The notes beneath the pieces were generated by a model. The model worked only from the letters and a program-made list of their open reading frames with translations, did no database searches and had not been told where the DNA came from. A stretch of DNA of 64,000 nucleotides. Origin: Isochrysis galbana. Lineage: Eukaryota > Haptophyta > Isochrysidales > Isochrysidaceae. Position 1 is the first letter of the stretch, and every line of letters starts with the position of its first letter. The position numbers and the translations under genes are program-made. This document shows, in pieces, positions 10,832-20,759 of the stretch. The stretch covers positions 4,230,474 to 4,294,473 of the forward strand of contig CM030936.1 of the NCBI GenBank assembly GCA_018136815.1. The letters are read 5' to 3'.

Positions 10832-12358
10832 ATGCCGAAGGGAGCCGCGGAGGCGCGTTCAGCCTCCCGCAGACCAGGTTCCAAGGGCCCTCCAAGAAGG
10901 GCCCATCCTTCTTCCTCTCCTGAACCTTGTCCAGAGGAACAACCAGTGGGGCAGGAAGGGGGAGGAGAGGAGGCAGGAGAGGAGACAGCATCCTCCGCTT
11001 CCGCACCCGACTCCCCCACGGCGGCCCCCGCGGCCAGCGGCCCTTCTCGGCCCCCTCCCCTGGTCTCTGATGACTGGTTGGATGCAGTCTTGGACAGACT
11101 GGGGGAGAGGCAACGAGCCCAAGCTGAAGCCGAGCACAGGCGCCAGCGGAGGGCACCCTACAGCCCCTTCAACCCTCAACTCGACGATCCAAGAGGCTCC
11201 CCAGGCGGTCGCACAGGACGACAGCGCAAAGACAGTAGGAGGGTGGCTTTCTCTCCTCCCCATCCTTCCCCTCCCTCCACCCCGACTTCGAGCGAGAGCG
11301 ATAGCGCAAGTGATCTCGACGACGACGCGAGGGACTTCCAGGAGGATCACCCCCCTCCAGCCCACTCCCGGCGCAGCCCGGTGGCCCTATTCGCCGGGCT
11401 GCCTCTCGCTTGCCCGCATGACATGGAGGGCAGCCCTTATCCTAGGGCGCGAGGCGTTCGAGGATACACGGTCCACTACGCCCCGGAGGTCGCTGGCGAT
11501 TCCGTGCACGCGGCCATCTACAAGGAGCTCGGGGCCGCCAACAAGAAGGAAATGTGTACCCTACTCCCTTCCTTGTCCTACGTCCACGACCTGGTGCTAT
11601 GCGCTGCGGAGCTGCGGGGCGAGCTCCGATCAGCTCGGGCCGACGGCTCCTCCCTCCGCAGGGCTAAGGACCTCGCAAGGCGGATCGACTCCCAAGCGGA
11701 AACCATCCTCGAATTCATGCGGCAGCGATTGGATGAGCTGGAGGCGGTCGCAGCGGGAGGGTTCGAGGCGGAGCGCTTCGCCCCGCTCTACAACACCGCC
11801 CGCGCAGACGTCGGAGCGCGATCGGGATTGGGCCAGTTTCTCTTCGATTCGGCGGTCGAGCGCCGCCACTCAGCCCTCACCTCAGCGTCCGCGGCGTTAT
11901 ACGTCGCGCCCCTCAAGAAGCGCCACGCACCCAAGCCGACCGCCCAGCCCAAACCCGGGCACGAGCGCCAGCCCAAGCTCCCAGGCACGCCTGAGCACGC
12001 AACGCTCAAGGGACGACAGCTGTTGTACCGGTACCGGTGGCCGGTGGTGGGCTGGTGTCTGGGCGTCGTGCTGGTGGCGAACAGGGATGCGCGGCGCACC
12101 ATCGACAGGGAGCGAGTGAACGCGCTCGTGCACTACGAGATCGACGGCGAGGTGGGGGCGCATGTCCTCAAGGTGGAGGAGTATGGCACGACAGAGTCAG
12201 CCAAGTGGGTGTTTGTCGAGCCAGTGTCCCGTGTTCAGGATGGTGCGGGTGAGGAGAGTGACATTGAGAGCGCGAACCAAGCCTTGGAGTTGGAGTGTAC
12301 CCCGCAACGCCTGGCTGACCTACTTCCGAGTGATAGCGAGAGTGATGGTGAATTGTAG
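10832..12358 (+). CDS. Unknown 508-residue protein, Pro/Ser-rich N-terminus and possible Tudor-like C-terminus
   Basis: The first in-frame ATG is 10832; the frame is open further upstream only from a GTG. Residues 1 to about 200 are Pro/Ser/Arg-rich low complexity. The middle (about 270-390) is helical (LPSLSYVHDLVLCAAELRGE). The C-terminal ~110 residues include WPVVGWCLGVVLVAN, LVHYEIDGEVGAHVL and KWVFVEPV, a W-x-x-G...VHYEDG...H-x-L...W-V-x-L pattern like the small beta-barrel (Tudor/chromo-barrel) tails found on some transposon-borne proteins. It ends in acidic Ser/Asp/Glu. A hAT-like terminus lies 200 bp upstream, so it may be the internal gene of a transposon. No catalytic motif is seen. 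It is unrecognised. Confidence 0.6.
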   Translation: MPKGAAEARSASRRPGSKGPPRRAHPSSSPEPCPEEQPVGQEGGGEEAGEETASSASAPDSPTAAPAASGPSRPPPLVSDDWLDAVLDRLGERQRAQAEAEHRRQRRAPYSPFNPQLDDPRGSPGGRTGRQRKDSRRVAFSPPHPSPPSTPTSSESDSASDLDDDARDFQEDHPPPAHSRRSPVALFAGLPLACPHDMEGSPYPRARGVRGYTVHYAPEVAGDSVHAAIYKELGAANKKEMCTLLPSLSYVHDLVLCAAELRGELRSARADGSSLRRAKDLARRIDSQAETILEFMRQRLDELEAVAAGGFEAERFAPLYNTARADVGARSGLGQFLFDSAVERRHSALTSASAALYVAPLKKRHAPKPTAQPKPGHERQPKLPGTPEHATLKGRQLLYRYRWPVVGWCLGVVLVANRDARRTIDRERVNALVHYEIDGEVGAHVLKVEEYGTTESAKWVFVEPVSRVQDGAGEESDIESANQALELECTPQRLADLLPSDSESDGEL

Positions 12359-13286
12359 GTTCAGTTGCATCGTATGTCGTATGTTTGTAATATGTAAATG
12401 TAAATGTAATATGTGTATGCACATGCAACATGTAGTATGTGCTCTATGCTCTATGCACATACATGTACACGGGCGCGCCGGCCTTATTGGAGCGACACGG
12501 CTAGCGAGCGCGGGCTCGTCCTCTCATCGTCGCATGGCGCCCGCGCCCGCGCGGGCGCGTCCGCGCGCCCGCCCCCGTGCGGGGCGCAGGCGCGCCCGCG
12601 CGGCGGGCCGCGCTGTGCGCGGCCGGCGGCCGGGAAGGGGGGTTTCTTAGCCGGAGTTTCTTAGCTGGGGGTCGAGCCTCAGGCTCGACCCCCAGTTTCT
12701 TACCGGGTCGGCGGCCAATTTCATGTTAAGCTTTCTTAATGCTGGGGTTTCTTAATGGTGCACCCATACTGTACAATGCGTCAGGTGGAGCGCCGAAACT
12801 CGCTGCACGCCTCTTGGGCGAATAGGCCGAAACTCACTTCCACCCCCATTCACCCGGAGATTAGAAGCCCCCTATACCAAGATTTATTTGAGAAACTTGT
12901 ACTACAAGGCGGTCGGGTGTCAGAGTGTCAAAGCAAGGAAAGAAGGTGTCCCCGTTGAGTCGCTGCAAAACCCCCTCTACTCTCTATCCCCGAGAAGTTG
13001 AATAAGAGGAACGAACGAACGAAAAAACAAACGACACACGCGCTCGGAAGAGTGAGAAGAGAGAGGATGACCCCAGCGAGAGAGGAGAACAGGCCGACAA
13101 AGCCCTTATTTTTCGAGTTGCTTGGAAACCACCTCGTTTCTCTAATCCCTACATACCAGTAGACAAGCAAGAGAAACGAGTACCTTTAGGGTGGTGAGAG
13201 AGACAAAACCGTCGAGGCTGCGCCGTTCACCAACCGCCGTCGGGAGGCCGAGCCGCCGAGCTCGGGGCAACCACACCCTCGCCACC
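12359..13286. other. Intergenic region with a palindrome and TTTCTTA repeats
   Basis: 12360-12470 is AT-rich with many ATGT/ACAT steps (possible 3' UTR of the upstream gene). 12460-12640 is extremely GC-rich. 12667-12693 is a near-perfect 13-bp palindrome (GGGGGTCGAGCCT, one central base, AGGCTCGACCCCC). TTTCTTA recurs at about 12644, 12657, 12694, 12731 and 12748. 12760-13280 shows nothing I recognise. Confidence 0.6.
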
Positions 13287-13919
13287 ATGACGGTCAAGCG
13301 CGTGAAGCCACTCTTCTCGCTACAGATTCCAGACCAAAACGTCGTTCGTTATCCGGCGCAGCTGGTGGGTAAGCCGAAGGCCGCGGCGAGGCCGATCAAG
13401 GTGGAGGTGATGGGTGGGGGCCGCTTACGGCGCCACACGGCGGAGAGGGGCAATGTTGTGCTTCCCTCCCTCTCCCCGCTCAAGCTGTCGTCGCCGAAGC
13501 ATAATTCGGGCAGCACCCTCCTTCCTAGCTGCTCCTCGCCCATCGCCAAGGTGTTGGGCCCGATGGCCAGCCGGAGGCTGGCAGCTCCTGCTCATCACAT
13601 GCAACTGCGCAACTCGCCGCTCCGACATCGCCCCACTGGCAAAGCCCCGGCGGCCGTGCGCCTTGCCCCGAAGAATCAGGTGCCACCCTCTACTTCGGCT
13701 GTGTTCAAGGCACCTCCTCCGCATAGGCTTGCGCCTTTGCATCCCCGTCTTAGCGAGGGTGTTGTGGCACATCCACGCATCGGCGAGATTTCATCCTCCG
13801 GGCTACTCACAGGGGCTGTTCCACGCAAGCCGCGGGTGAAATCTGCGTCTACGGCCCAGGGCCGCCCAGTACCTATGGCTCGCCAGACGACTGCGCCTTC
13901 GCTATATTATTGCTACTGA
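13287..13919 (+). CDS. Unknown basic low-complexity protein (210 residues)
   Basis: The ATG at 13287 sits in GCCACCATGA, a textbook Kozak context, which decides the start over upstream non-ATG codons. The product is rich in Pro, Ser, Ala, Lys and Arg. It has repeated SPLKLSSPK/NSPLRHRP-type serine-proline sites (possible proline-directed kinase targets) and no membrane segment. No family is recognised. It could be a DNA- or microtubule-associated disordered protein, but that is speculation from composition. Confidence 0.5.
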   Translation: MTVKRVKPLFSLQIPDQNVVRYPAQLVGKPKAAARPIKVEVMGGGRLRRHTAERGNVVLPSLSPLKLSSPKHNSGSTLLPSCSSPIAKVLGPMASRRLAAPAHHMQLRNSPLRHRPTGKAPAAVRLAPKNQVPPSTSAVFKAPPPHRLAPLHPRLSEGVVAHPRIGEISSSGLLTGAVPRKPRVKSASTAQGRPVPMARQTTAPSLYYCY

Positions 13920-14585
13920 TGACAGGAGCGCCGGACGCGCGCTATGGACCTAATCGTTGCACATGGAGGTTGTTCTTCTCCTAGACCCATGGGTGACTGT
14001 GGGCAGGGGAACCTTGAGCTGTTTCGTTGATCGCGAGACTCGATCGTGTCTCTCACCCAGCATACGCCATTTACTAATACGTCTGTGAATTTCTTCTTCT
14101 AGGTCTTGATGACGCAAGAAACAACACAAGACTCTTCCTCTCTCCCCTCGTTTCTCGCTCATGCCCATGATGTGTACCGTACTGAGCCGTGAGGATTTTG
14201 CGATCCCCTCAACTCTCGGGTGATGACACCATGGCAACCATTCAATCATCTTCTCGATGGGTTTTCCCGTTGTGTGCAGTGAGATTCAGACGCTGAGCAG
14301 TCGCCAGACGCCTTGATCTATGATGATGATGTATGTGAATGATGGGCCAATGGGCCGGTGGGTTTTGTTTTGTTGACACTGACGTTTCGTGGTTCGTTTC
14401 CCGTTAGTCCCCTTGGGCTGCGTTTGATCACAACGTTTGAAGTCGACTTCCCTTTCCGCTCCCCTCTCCTCCCATTGATCGCGTTGTGCTATGCATTCTT
14501 GTGACATGTGGCACTTCAAATCACAATGGTCAACTAAGTTTACACTTGATACTTGGTTCGCATGGACATGCGGGCACATTTAAAA
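13920..14585. other. Intergenic, nothing recognised
   Basis: Both strands hold only short frames without family signatures. GATGATGATG at about 14320 is a short simple repeat. Confidence 0.4.
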
Positions 14586-14640
14586 AAATCTGAAGATTCT
14601 GGGCTACACACCTACTGGTTACAGGACTATCCATCGCTAC
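14586..14640 (+). repeat. Transposon end, CTGAAGATTCTGGGCTACACACC type
   Basis: AATCTGAAGATT followed by CTGGGCTACACACCTAC matches, inverted, 63910-63945 and is loosely similar to 46655-46685. The [CT]TGGGCTACACACC end resembles hAT-type termini. The partner end is not in this neighbourhood. Confidence 0.5.
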
Positions 14641-14712
14641 CTCCAACGCTCTTATCTTCCCTCCCTCCACCTCTTCCCCTGCCCCCCTTCTTTCCTTTTC
14701 TTTGGTTTCCGG

Positions 14713-14890
14713 TAGGGCGGTCAAACAGGGGCTTTTTAACTATCAGTAAGGGTTGGGCTGCATTTTTGACCGTGGCACGAGGCCCAATAAAAACCCTTCG
14801 GGGGGGGCCACCTGCCGCCACGAAAATCTTCGCCAGGAAATGGTGCGATTCTCCCCCCCTCTCCCCCCCTCCGTCACGCGCGCTCACGCT
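14713..14890 (+). repeat. TAGGGCGGTCAAACA family, copy A2
   Basis: The terminus at 14713-14727 is followed by the same ordered blocks as copies A1 and A3, ending at GTCACGCGCGC. Confidence 0.75.
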
Positions 14891-15174
14891 CTACCCGTAA
14901 AGAATTGGCGGTCGCATCCGCGGGGGGATCGGTTCCTTTATATCTAAGCTACATTCGGCATATGATTCCCGCCCGATGCAGCGCCGTGTCGGGCTGCCGA
15001 CAGTCCGACCACCCCCTGACCTTCTGGCATCATGGCCCGCGCAGCCCACCCAGCTCCTCACAGCGCGTGCACGCGGCTACCCTGGCTGCCGCAGACCCCG
15101 CCCCGACCATCCCGACCCGCCCCTCGCAGGATTTGCCCGCACTCGAACTCGGCATCGAGAACCAGGACCAGCTC

Positions 15175-15510
15175 ACCGACGCGGCCGTCAAAAAAGTAAC
15201 AGGGAACATCATCTCCAAAGACCAACTAGGCTTCGTACCCCAGCGCCTAATAGGCGAGGCCACCCACCTGCTACAACTCACCAAAGTATATCTCGACGAA
15301 TCCGGCGAACCCGGCCTACTACTAGCCCTCGACTGGGAAAAAGCTTTCGATAGAGTTAGCTGGACCTTCTACCATATAGCCCTCAAACTACTAAACTTTG
15401 GCGATGACTTCCGCAGATACGCCGGAACACTGACCAACCCAAACGCTCGCCCGATACGCTACATAAAGTCCAATGGAGGTCGTAGCTTCCCGTTCACAAT
15501 GGCTCTGGCC
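15175..15510 (+). pseudogene. Non-LTR (LINE) reverse transcriptase fragment
   Basis: An open stretch carries ISKDQLGFVPQRLIGEATHL, then YLDESGEPGLLLALDWEKAF and DRVSW, the LINE RT block with Q-x-G-F-x-x-x-R and the first catalytic Asp in LALDWEKAFDR. The catalytic block with YADD is absent: sequence similarity ends near 15510, where unrelated Gly/Arg-rich sequence begins. It is a 5'- and 3'-truncated remnant. Confidence 0.8.
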
Positions 15511-16430
15511 ATGGCGCGCGCCTGCGGCCCCTCTTCAGGTCCCCAGGAGGCCGGCAAGGGCCTCGGAGCGCTGCTCAGGGGGCAGGTGAGGCTGGGGCAT
15601 GGCCCTGGCCCCTCCTGCCTCTCCATCGCTGGCTCTCGAGCCCCTGCCAGTCGACTGGAGCTGGCTGGGGGGTCCTGATCAGGGGGGCCCAGGGGCGAGG
15701 AGGGGTTGGTCAGGGGGATTGGCTGGCCACGACAGGCCAGGGCGGGCGATTCAGGCGTGCCTGTGGGGAGAGGTATGGGTCAGCAGAGCAGTGTGCTCCT
15801 CGCAAGCCATCAGGCATGCCAGGAGAGTGAGTGGTTCCTCCCCCATGGCGGGGGAGGAGTGGAGAGAGGGGCCCGCGCTGCATGTGTCCTGCGTGCAGCG
15901 CGGCAAGAAGGCGACCAGTACGGCGCGGCTGTGCTCTGTGCACAACCTGGAGGGCGATGGGGCGGCACAGGCGGCGGCAGATAAAGGGATGCTGGTGATG
16001 ATGATGCGCAGTGCTGGCTGGCTGCGCGGGAGGCTGCTGGAGGCAGACGGGCAGACGTGGGAGGCCTCCTGGGAGTGACTGCCCCTCATACGGCAGAAGC
16101 GTTTGTGGGCAAGAAGGGCGGCAGGGAGTAGCGGTAGTGGTGGTGCACACGCATGGGATGCGTGAGGGTGCTGGTCCGGGCGTTAAAGGCCACCGAAGCA
16201 AGCTTCCCCCGTTTGTGGAGGCCCAGATTCAGGACATGTATGGGGTGTGTGAGGTGGGCTTTCTCACAAGGAGTCTGTTCGCTAGCGATCAAAATCGCAG
16301 GGCTGTCGAGCAAGTGTAACTAGTTTAATTCCATGTCCTGTGAGTGACCGTGTGCGGAATGGGCGTTGTAGCATCTTGTCATGAGACTCTGAGACCACTT
16401 CCAATTGTAGCCTAAATCTTCAGATGATCA
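15511..16430. repeat. Unidentified region with a dispersed CCCCCATGG repeat
   Basis: 15828-15875 (GTGGTTCCTCCCCCATGG and onward) is found inverted at about 31262-31350 and in altered form at 39064-39160, so it is a dispersed repeat. No convincing gene is visible. A 100-codon frame at 16011-16319 has no recognisable signature. Confidence 0.45.
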
Positions 16431-16806
16431 GATGTTTTTTTAATACATTCGAGGCCTACAACCCAGGACACGCTTCAAATACAGCCATATGTATTTGGCC
16501 TGGAAAACACGGATTTCCATCTAGGGTCTCGGCATGCCCCCTGCCCCTGCGGCGCCCCCGCCGGCTCCTCGCCTGCGGGGGAAGCTGTGAGACTGTGAGA
16601 AGGAAGACTGAAGAAACCGAGCCGAGGCAGCTGGTTCGGTGCTCCGGCAGTAAGGAGTTAAAAAGTTAAAAAAGGAGAGGCTCTCCAGGCGGCTCGCTCG
16701 TGCGCTGCTCACGAGCCGCCTCCCGCCGGCGCGCAGCACCTCATCAGTTCCCTCTCCTCCTCACCCCCCTTGTCGCCCCTCGTTGGCGCCGCCGTGCACT
16801 AAGCTC

Positions 16807-17481
16807 ATGGACGCACAGCAGCCCCTTGCACCCGACTCGAGCGCGCCAGCTAGGAATCAGAGGTCCACGCTGACTTCAGCCGGTGTGATCATTGTGGTGA
16901 CCTTCCTCCCGCTACTTCTTGGCTGGGGCGTTGCAGAACTCACCTACAACGTCTCTAGCGATCGCTCATCCTACGCATATAAGATTGCGATTTTGAGCAA
17001 ATACGACCTTGCGTGGCTCTACGCTACAGCACTTGTACTCTCAAAGCTCACGGCTCTGCTCAACAACTTGCCGCTCGTCTTCAAGACACAGGCTCTCCCA
17101 CAGCTGCCTGGTGTACGCGTGAACATGTTCGTCTACCGCCTTAGGCGTGAGCAGCCTTCCGACGAAGAGAAGGGACTCGTCCTTCTCGACGACACGGGGG
17201 AAGCTGGCCGATACAACCGCGCGAACCGCTCTCTTGCCCATTTCGTCGAGACGAGCCTTCCACTTATGATGGCAGTTCCTCTAGCAGGATTCGTCTTCCC
17301 CCGATCAACCTTCGTCATTGTGGTCCTCCTAACTCTGGGCCGCATCGCGCATATGATGGGCTACGTGATGAAAGGATACGGCGGCCATTCTCCTGGCTTC
17401 GCAGTTGTTAGTCTCTGTTGCGCAATCCTCGATGGCATGTTGCTGTGTGCTACACTGCGCGTTGCTCATGCTTTCTCATGA
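16807..17481 (+). CDS. MAPEG-family membrane protein
   Basis: The ATG at 16807 (224 residues) is the first true ATG; the frame upstream opens only on a TTG. The protein has four hydrophobic segments (about 24-46, 64-80, 148-170 and 190-220). After the second lies the family signature RYNRANRSLAHFVETSLPL, matching the MAPEG pattern N-R-A-x-x-N-x-x-E. MAPEG proteins (microsomal glutathione transferases, leukotriene C4 synthase and relatives) are ER or outer-membrane trimers handling glutathione and lipid substrates. The hydrophilic insert between segments 2 and 3 (about 55 residues) is longer than in the short enzymes. Pyrimidine-rich sequence precedes the start. Substrate is not predictable. 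Confidence 0.8.
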   Translation: MDAQQPLAPDSSAPARNQRSTLTSAGVIIVVTFLPLLLGWGVAELTYNVSSDRSSYAYKIAILSKYDLAWLYATALVLSKLTALLNNLPLVFKTQALPQLPGVRVNMFVYRLRREQPSDEEKGLVLLDDTGEAGRYNRANRSLAHFVETSLPLMMAVPLAGFVFPRSTFVIVVLLTLGRIAHMMGYVMKGYGGHSPGFAVVSLCCAILDGMLLCATLRVAHAFS

Positions 17482-18015
17482 AGCCGCCTTCATTTATCCA
17501 TTTGAATCTTGTGAGGAGAATGTCTAGCTGTAGTCGCCGTGACACTCGCTCTTTGTGTCTGGCTGTTGCCCTGTAGGTTTAGGCGGTGCTAGCCTCACTC
17601 GCCACGTGCTACACACGGCATGTGGGAGGCACCCGATGTCCAAAGTGTATGGTGATTGATTGTGTAGGTGTAGGTGTAGGCCTATAGTCCATAGTTAGGG
17701 TCAGGTCAGAGTTTTATGAAACTCATTTCGAAATTTGGGCCACTTTTATGGACAAAAACTTTCGCGACATTTGGGCTTCAAAATAGCCCACATGTGCAAC
17801 TTGCGCGAAACTCCGGGGGAGCGCGGATCTGTCTGCTCGCGTGCCGGCCGCCTAGCGCGCCTAGCCGCCAAAAAGCAAATTGTTATCATTTTCATGACAT
17901 TATTCACGTAGTCTTGAGGTGATTTCCACTGCGGTCATCGTCACGCAGCGAGCGAATCCCCCGTGGAGGCTCTCACGCTCTCACCCTCACTCATTCTGAC
18001 TCCCTCAGCGAGAAG
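17482..18015. other. Intergenic, nothing recognised
   Basis: Presumed 3' UTR of the MAPEG gene, then AT-richer sequence. No repeat or RNA gene is identified. Confidence 0.4.
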
Positions 18016-18173
18016 ATGGCGAGCAGCGAGCCGTCGAGGTGAGCGCCCCGCGCCCCGCGCGCGCCGGCCCGTCCCGAAGCCAAGGCACTGCCAGCCCGCC
18101 AGCGCCGCCACAGCCCCAGCCGGGCACGCCTGCATCCTCATTCACTTTCCCTCCCTCTCCCCTCGCTCGTCAG

Positions 18174-18378
18174 CGCGTACGCGCGTACGTCACCGTCGAG
18201 GTCACTAGCCTGTGGGACGACGTCCGTTGATGGCTGACCGACGATGACAGCAAGATCGAGGAGGACAAGCCTGCCGAGAGCCGAGAGCACCGGCACTCCG
18301 AGGCGTCCGTGGGCAGCGGTGTAGAGAATGATAACACGGAGCATGACGACATAGTGGGCTCGAGCAACGTTGATCACT
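18174..18378 (+). pseudogene. Truncated coding exon with one in-frame stop
   Basis: The frame reads RVRAYVTVEVTSLWDDVR, then TGA (18228-18230), then WLTDDDSKIEEDKPAESREH and a long Glu/Asp-rich run to SSNVDHL. There it is cut by the transposon terminus at 18379. A candidate first exon (ATG at 18016, donor GTGAGC at 18039) lies upstream but its phase does not match. Either this is a gene fragment disrupted by insertion and one nonsense change, or the stop is a real C-terminus and the rest is chance. Function is unknown. Confidence 0.35.
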
Positions 18379-18526
18379 TAGGGCGGTCAAACAAGGGCTT
18401 CTTAACGATTACTAAGGGTTGGGTTGCATTTTTTGACCGTGGCGCGATGCTCAATAAAAACCTCCAGGGGGGCCACCTGCCGCCACGAAAATCTTCGCCA
18501 GGAAATGGAGCGATTCGACCGCCCTG
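18379..18526 (+). repeat. TAGGGCGGTCAAACA family, copy A3 (possible complete MITE)
   Basis: It starts TAGGGCGGTCAAACA and ends GACCGCCCTGCA at about 18515-18526, so the termini are inverted copies over ~9 bp and enclose ~148 bp. Internal blocks match copies A1 and A2. No target duplication is visible. Confidence 0.65.
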
Positions 18527-19370
18527 CAAGCGCGCGCACCACCACCAGCGCCCTCAACCTCGCCCCTGCTGGCATCTTCTCGCGCGACTCCACTGCGATA
18601 GACGCGCGCGCATGCATACACACCACACTCACACACAAACTCACACACGCGCGCGCGCACGCACGTCCTCGGCAGCTCTACACATCCAAGCAGCAATGCC
18701 GCTCGCAGCCTCGCTCCTTCTGTGGACCACCATAGATATAGTCATCGACGATCGCCAACCTTGGAAGCTCCAAGCACGGCCCCGAACAGCACCCCAAAAA
18801 TAAACGAGGACACGAAAACAAAGCCCAAACATAAAGCAACGTCATCCCTCCAAGACCACCACAACCCGTCGTCGTTTGCCATCCGGCCATCTGTCTAGAG
18901 ACCCCCACAGTCAGCTAGCTGTCCTCCTCCCTCCATTTCTAATCCTACCGCATCAGTCTAGGCAAGATGCGTTGCAGCTGCCCGGGGTCGACTTTCAGGC
19001 ACCGAGCGCACAAGCCTCGGCCATTTTTGGAGCGCGGGTTGAGAGCCGGCGGCCACCCAAAAGAAGGGAGAATCAGCCGGCGCCCGATGTGTACGTAGCT
19101 GCATGCCGGCCGGGCCAGCCCCGTTCCTGCTCGCTTCCGCACTGCGCGATTCGCCCACCGATTGCAACCATCATTGCCCGCTCGACCCTGCCCGGACAGT
19201 AGGGCCCCACCGCACGTCAGAGCGCCTCGTGTGGAGTGGACGCGGTTTAGGTGCAAGCCACAGCCGGCCCCCAATTCGTCAATGGCCGCTCGCACTGCCG
19301 GCTCAGAAGGTTGGTGTGTGCTCCGGCGCGTGGGTTGCGACCCAAAGGGCGGAGCGTCACGCGTACTGGC
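18527..19370. other. Intergenic, short CA/GCGC repeats
   Basis: 18612-18665 is an ACAC/GCGCGC simple repeat. The rest shows no recognisable gene on either strand. Confidence 0.4.
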
Positions 19371-20759
19371 TCAGCCCAGCAGGTTCATTTCGATATCCAC
19401 GTCGCCGACGTGAGGCACAAACGGGTCGCCGCGGCATCGCTTTGCCGAGAAAAGTTCGCGCCGGATCTCGGGTGTTAGCTTGGGGTGCGCCTGCACACGC
19501 AAAAGGTCGCGCAAGGCCTCCCTCTGCTCAGGGGTGACCTCCGTCTTGTAGTGCTGCGCAAAAGCCAGGAGGCACTGCTGCCAGAGCAGCGTAGGCACGG
19601 AGGGTTCATCACGGAAGCCAATGAAGTACTCAACGAGCCGGTCGACAACGCGATAGGGCAACGCGTACTTCTTGAGGAGGAGCGTTCGGAGGAAGAGTGC
19701 GTTGGCGCCACAAAACTCGACCTCGGAGAGCTTGAGAATGGCGACCGCCGAGTGGAGCATGGGGATGGACACCTTGGCCAGGACTGAGCTGACAATGAGT
19801 GCTTCGCGCAGTGTAGCACCCTCCTCGCCTAATGGGAGCAGCACACCCTTGAAAAAGGCGGCCGGTTTATAGAGCGCCTTCTTGAGCGCGAGGTACAGGT
19901 GGAAGTTGAGCTTGCCATGCTCGCGAATGTCGTCTTGCACAGCGGGAAGCAGCACGAGGTTGAAGAAGCGCTGGGCCATACGCGCATTCATGTTGGAGGC
20001 GAAGAGGCGCGTCGCCTCGCGCGTCGCGACGGGCGACCAGTTGTGGGGTTCTGTCACGTAGAGCACCTCTTCCCAGTTGGCGAGCCGTGGCACAATCTTG
20101 AACGCCTTCGGAAGCTTGCCCGAACGGTACGTCTTGAGCAGCAGTCCGACGCCCTTGTAGACCTCGATAACCTTGGGCGGAAGCGAGGGCATCGGCGTAC
20201 CCGCTGCGCTCGCCTCGTCGCGCGCCACCGCATCCGCCTCGCTGCTCTCTGTTGCGCGCCGCTCCGCGGCGGCCAGCTTCTCCATGATGACGTCGGCGAG
20301 GTTACGCCCGCGCTGCGCGCCCGCCCCCATGAAGAGAGAGAGAGCCCGCTCGTCCTGCTCGTCTAGCTCCAGCTCATCCACGTCCTCATAGTATTCGTCA
20401 TCACCCAGCGACCGCCCGCGCAGCTCCTCGTCGTCCTCCTCCTCCTCATCATCATCAGAGCTTGCGCCGCCCTGCTGCTCAAACGCTGAGGCGAGCGAAA
20501 GGCCACCGCCGCCACGCGCGCGACCGGCACGCGCGGCGCGCTCTTCCTCTTCCACCTCTGCTTGCTGCTCGCGCGCCTGCTCGATTATCTTGCGCGTGAG
20601 CTCCGCAGGGAGGATCTCATCGTCCTCATCCTCTGGTGGCTCGTCGGCTGTGCCCTTACGGCGCTTGGGGAGCGGGCCGGAGTCGCGCGCGGGCTTAGCG
20701 CGCGCGGGCGACTTGGCGCGCGCAGGCGAGCGCGCCCTCGCCTTGGCCCGCGGCGGCAT
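19371..20759 (-). CDS. BYSL: Bystin (BYSL/Enp1), small-subunit ribosome assembly factor
   Basis: Single exon, 462 residues, ATG at 20759. The N-terminal ~30 residues are Lys/Arg/Pro-rich repeats (RAKSPARAK, PKRRKG: nuclear/nucleolar signal). Acidic stretches follow (SSDDDEEEEDDEE). From about residue 150 to the end it matches bystin throughout: LNFHLYLALKKALYKPAAFF, ATLREALIVSSVLAKVSIP, FLRTLLLKKYALPYRVVDRL and LTPEIRRELFSAKRC. Length equals that of animal and yeast homologues (about 440-480). Enp1/bystin binds the pre-40S particle in the nucleolus and is needed for 18S rRNA maturation and export. The promoter side (20760-20900) is purine-rich on the plus strand, so pyrimidine-rich on the coding strand. 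Confidence 0.96.
   Translation of the reverse strand: MPPRAKARARSPARAKSPARAKPARDSGPLPKRRKGTADEPPEDEDDEILPAELTRKIIEQAREQQAEVEEEERAARAGRARGGGGLSLASAFEQQGGASSDDDEEEEDDEELRGRSLGDDEYYEDVDELELDEQDERALSLFMGAGAQRGRNLADVIMEKLAAAERRATESSEADAVARDEASAAGTPMPSLPPKVIEVYKGVGLLLKTYRSGKLPKAFKIVPRLANWEEVLYVTEPHNWSPVATREATRLFASNMNARMAQRFFNLVLLPAVQDDIREHGKLNFHLYLALKKALYKPAAFFKGVLLPLGEEGATLREALIVSSVLAKVSIPMLHSAVAILKLSEVEFCGANALFLRTLLLKKYALPYRVVDRLVEYFIGFRDEPSVPTLLWQQCLLAFAQHYKTEVTPEQREALRDLLRVQAHPKLTPEIRRELFSAKRCRGDPFVPHVGDVDIEMNLLG

Noticed and set aside
10626-12119. 497-codon frame overlapping the 508-residue gene in another frame
   Set aside because: Pro/Arg/Ser-rich shadow frame. The chosen frame has more balanced composition and a plausible folded C-terminus.
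15599-16319. Several 75-160-codon frames on both strands
   Set aside because: No motif, GC-driven openness and overlap with a dispersed repeat.
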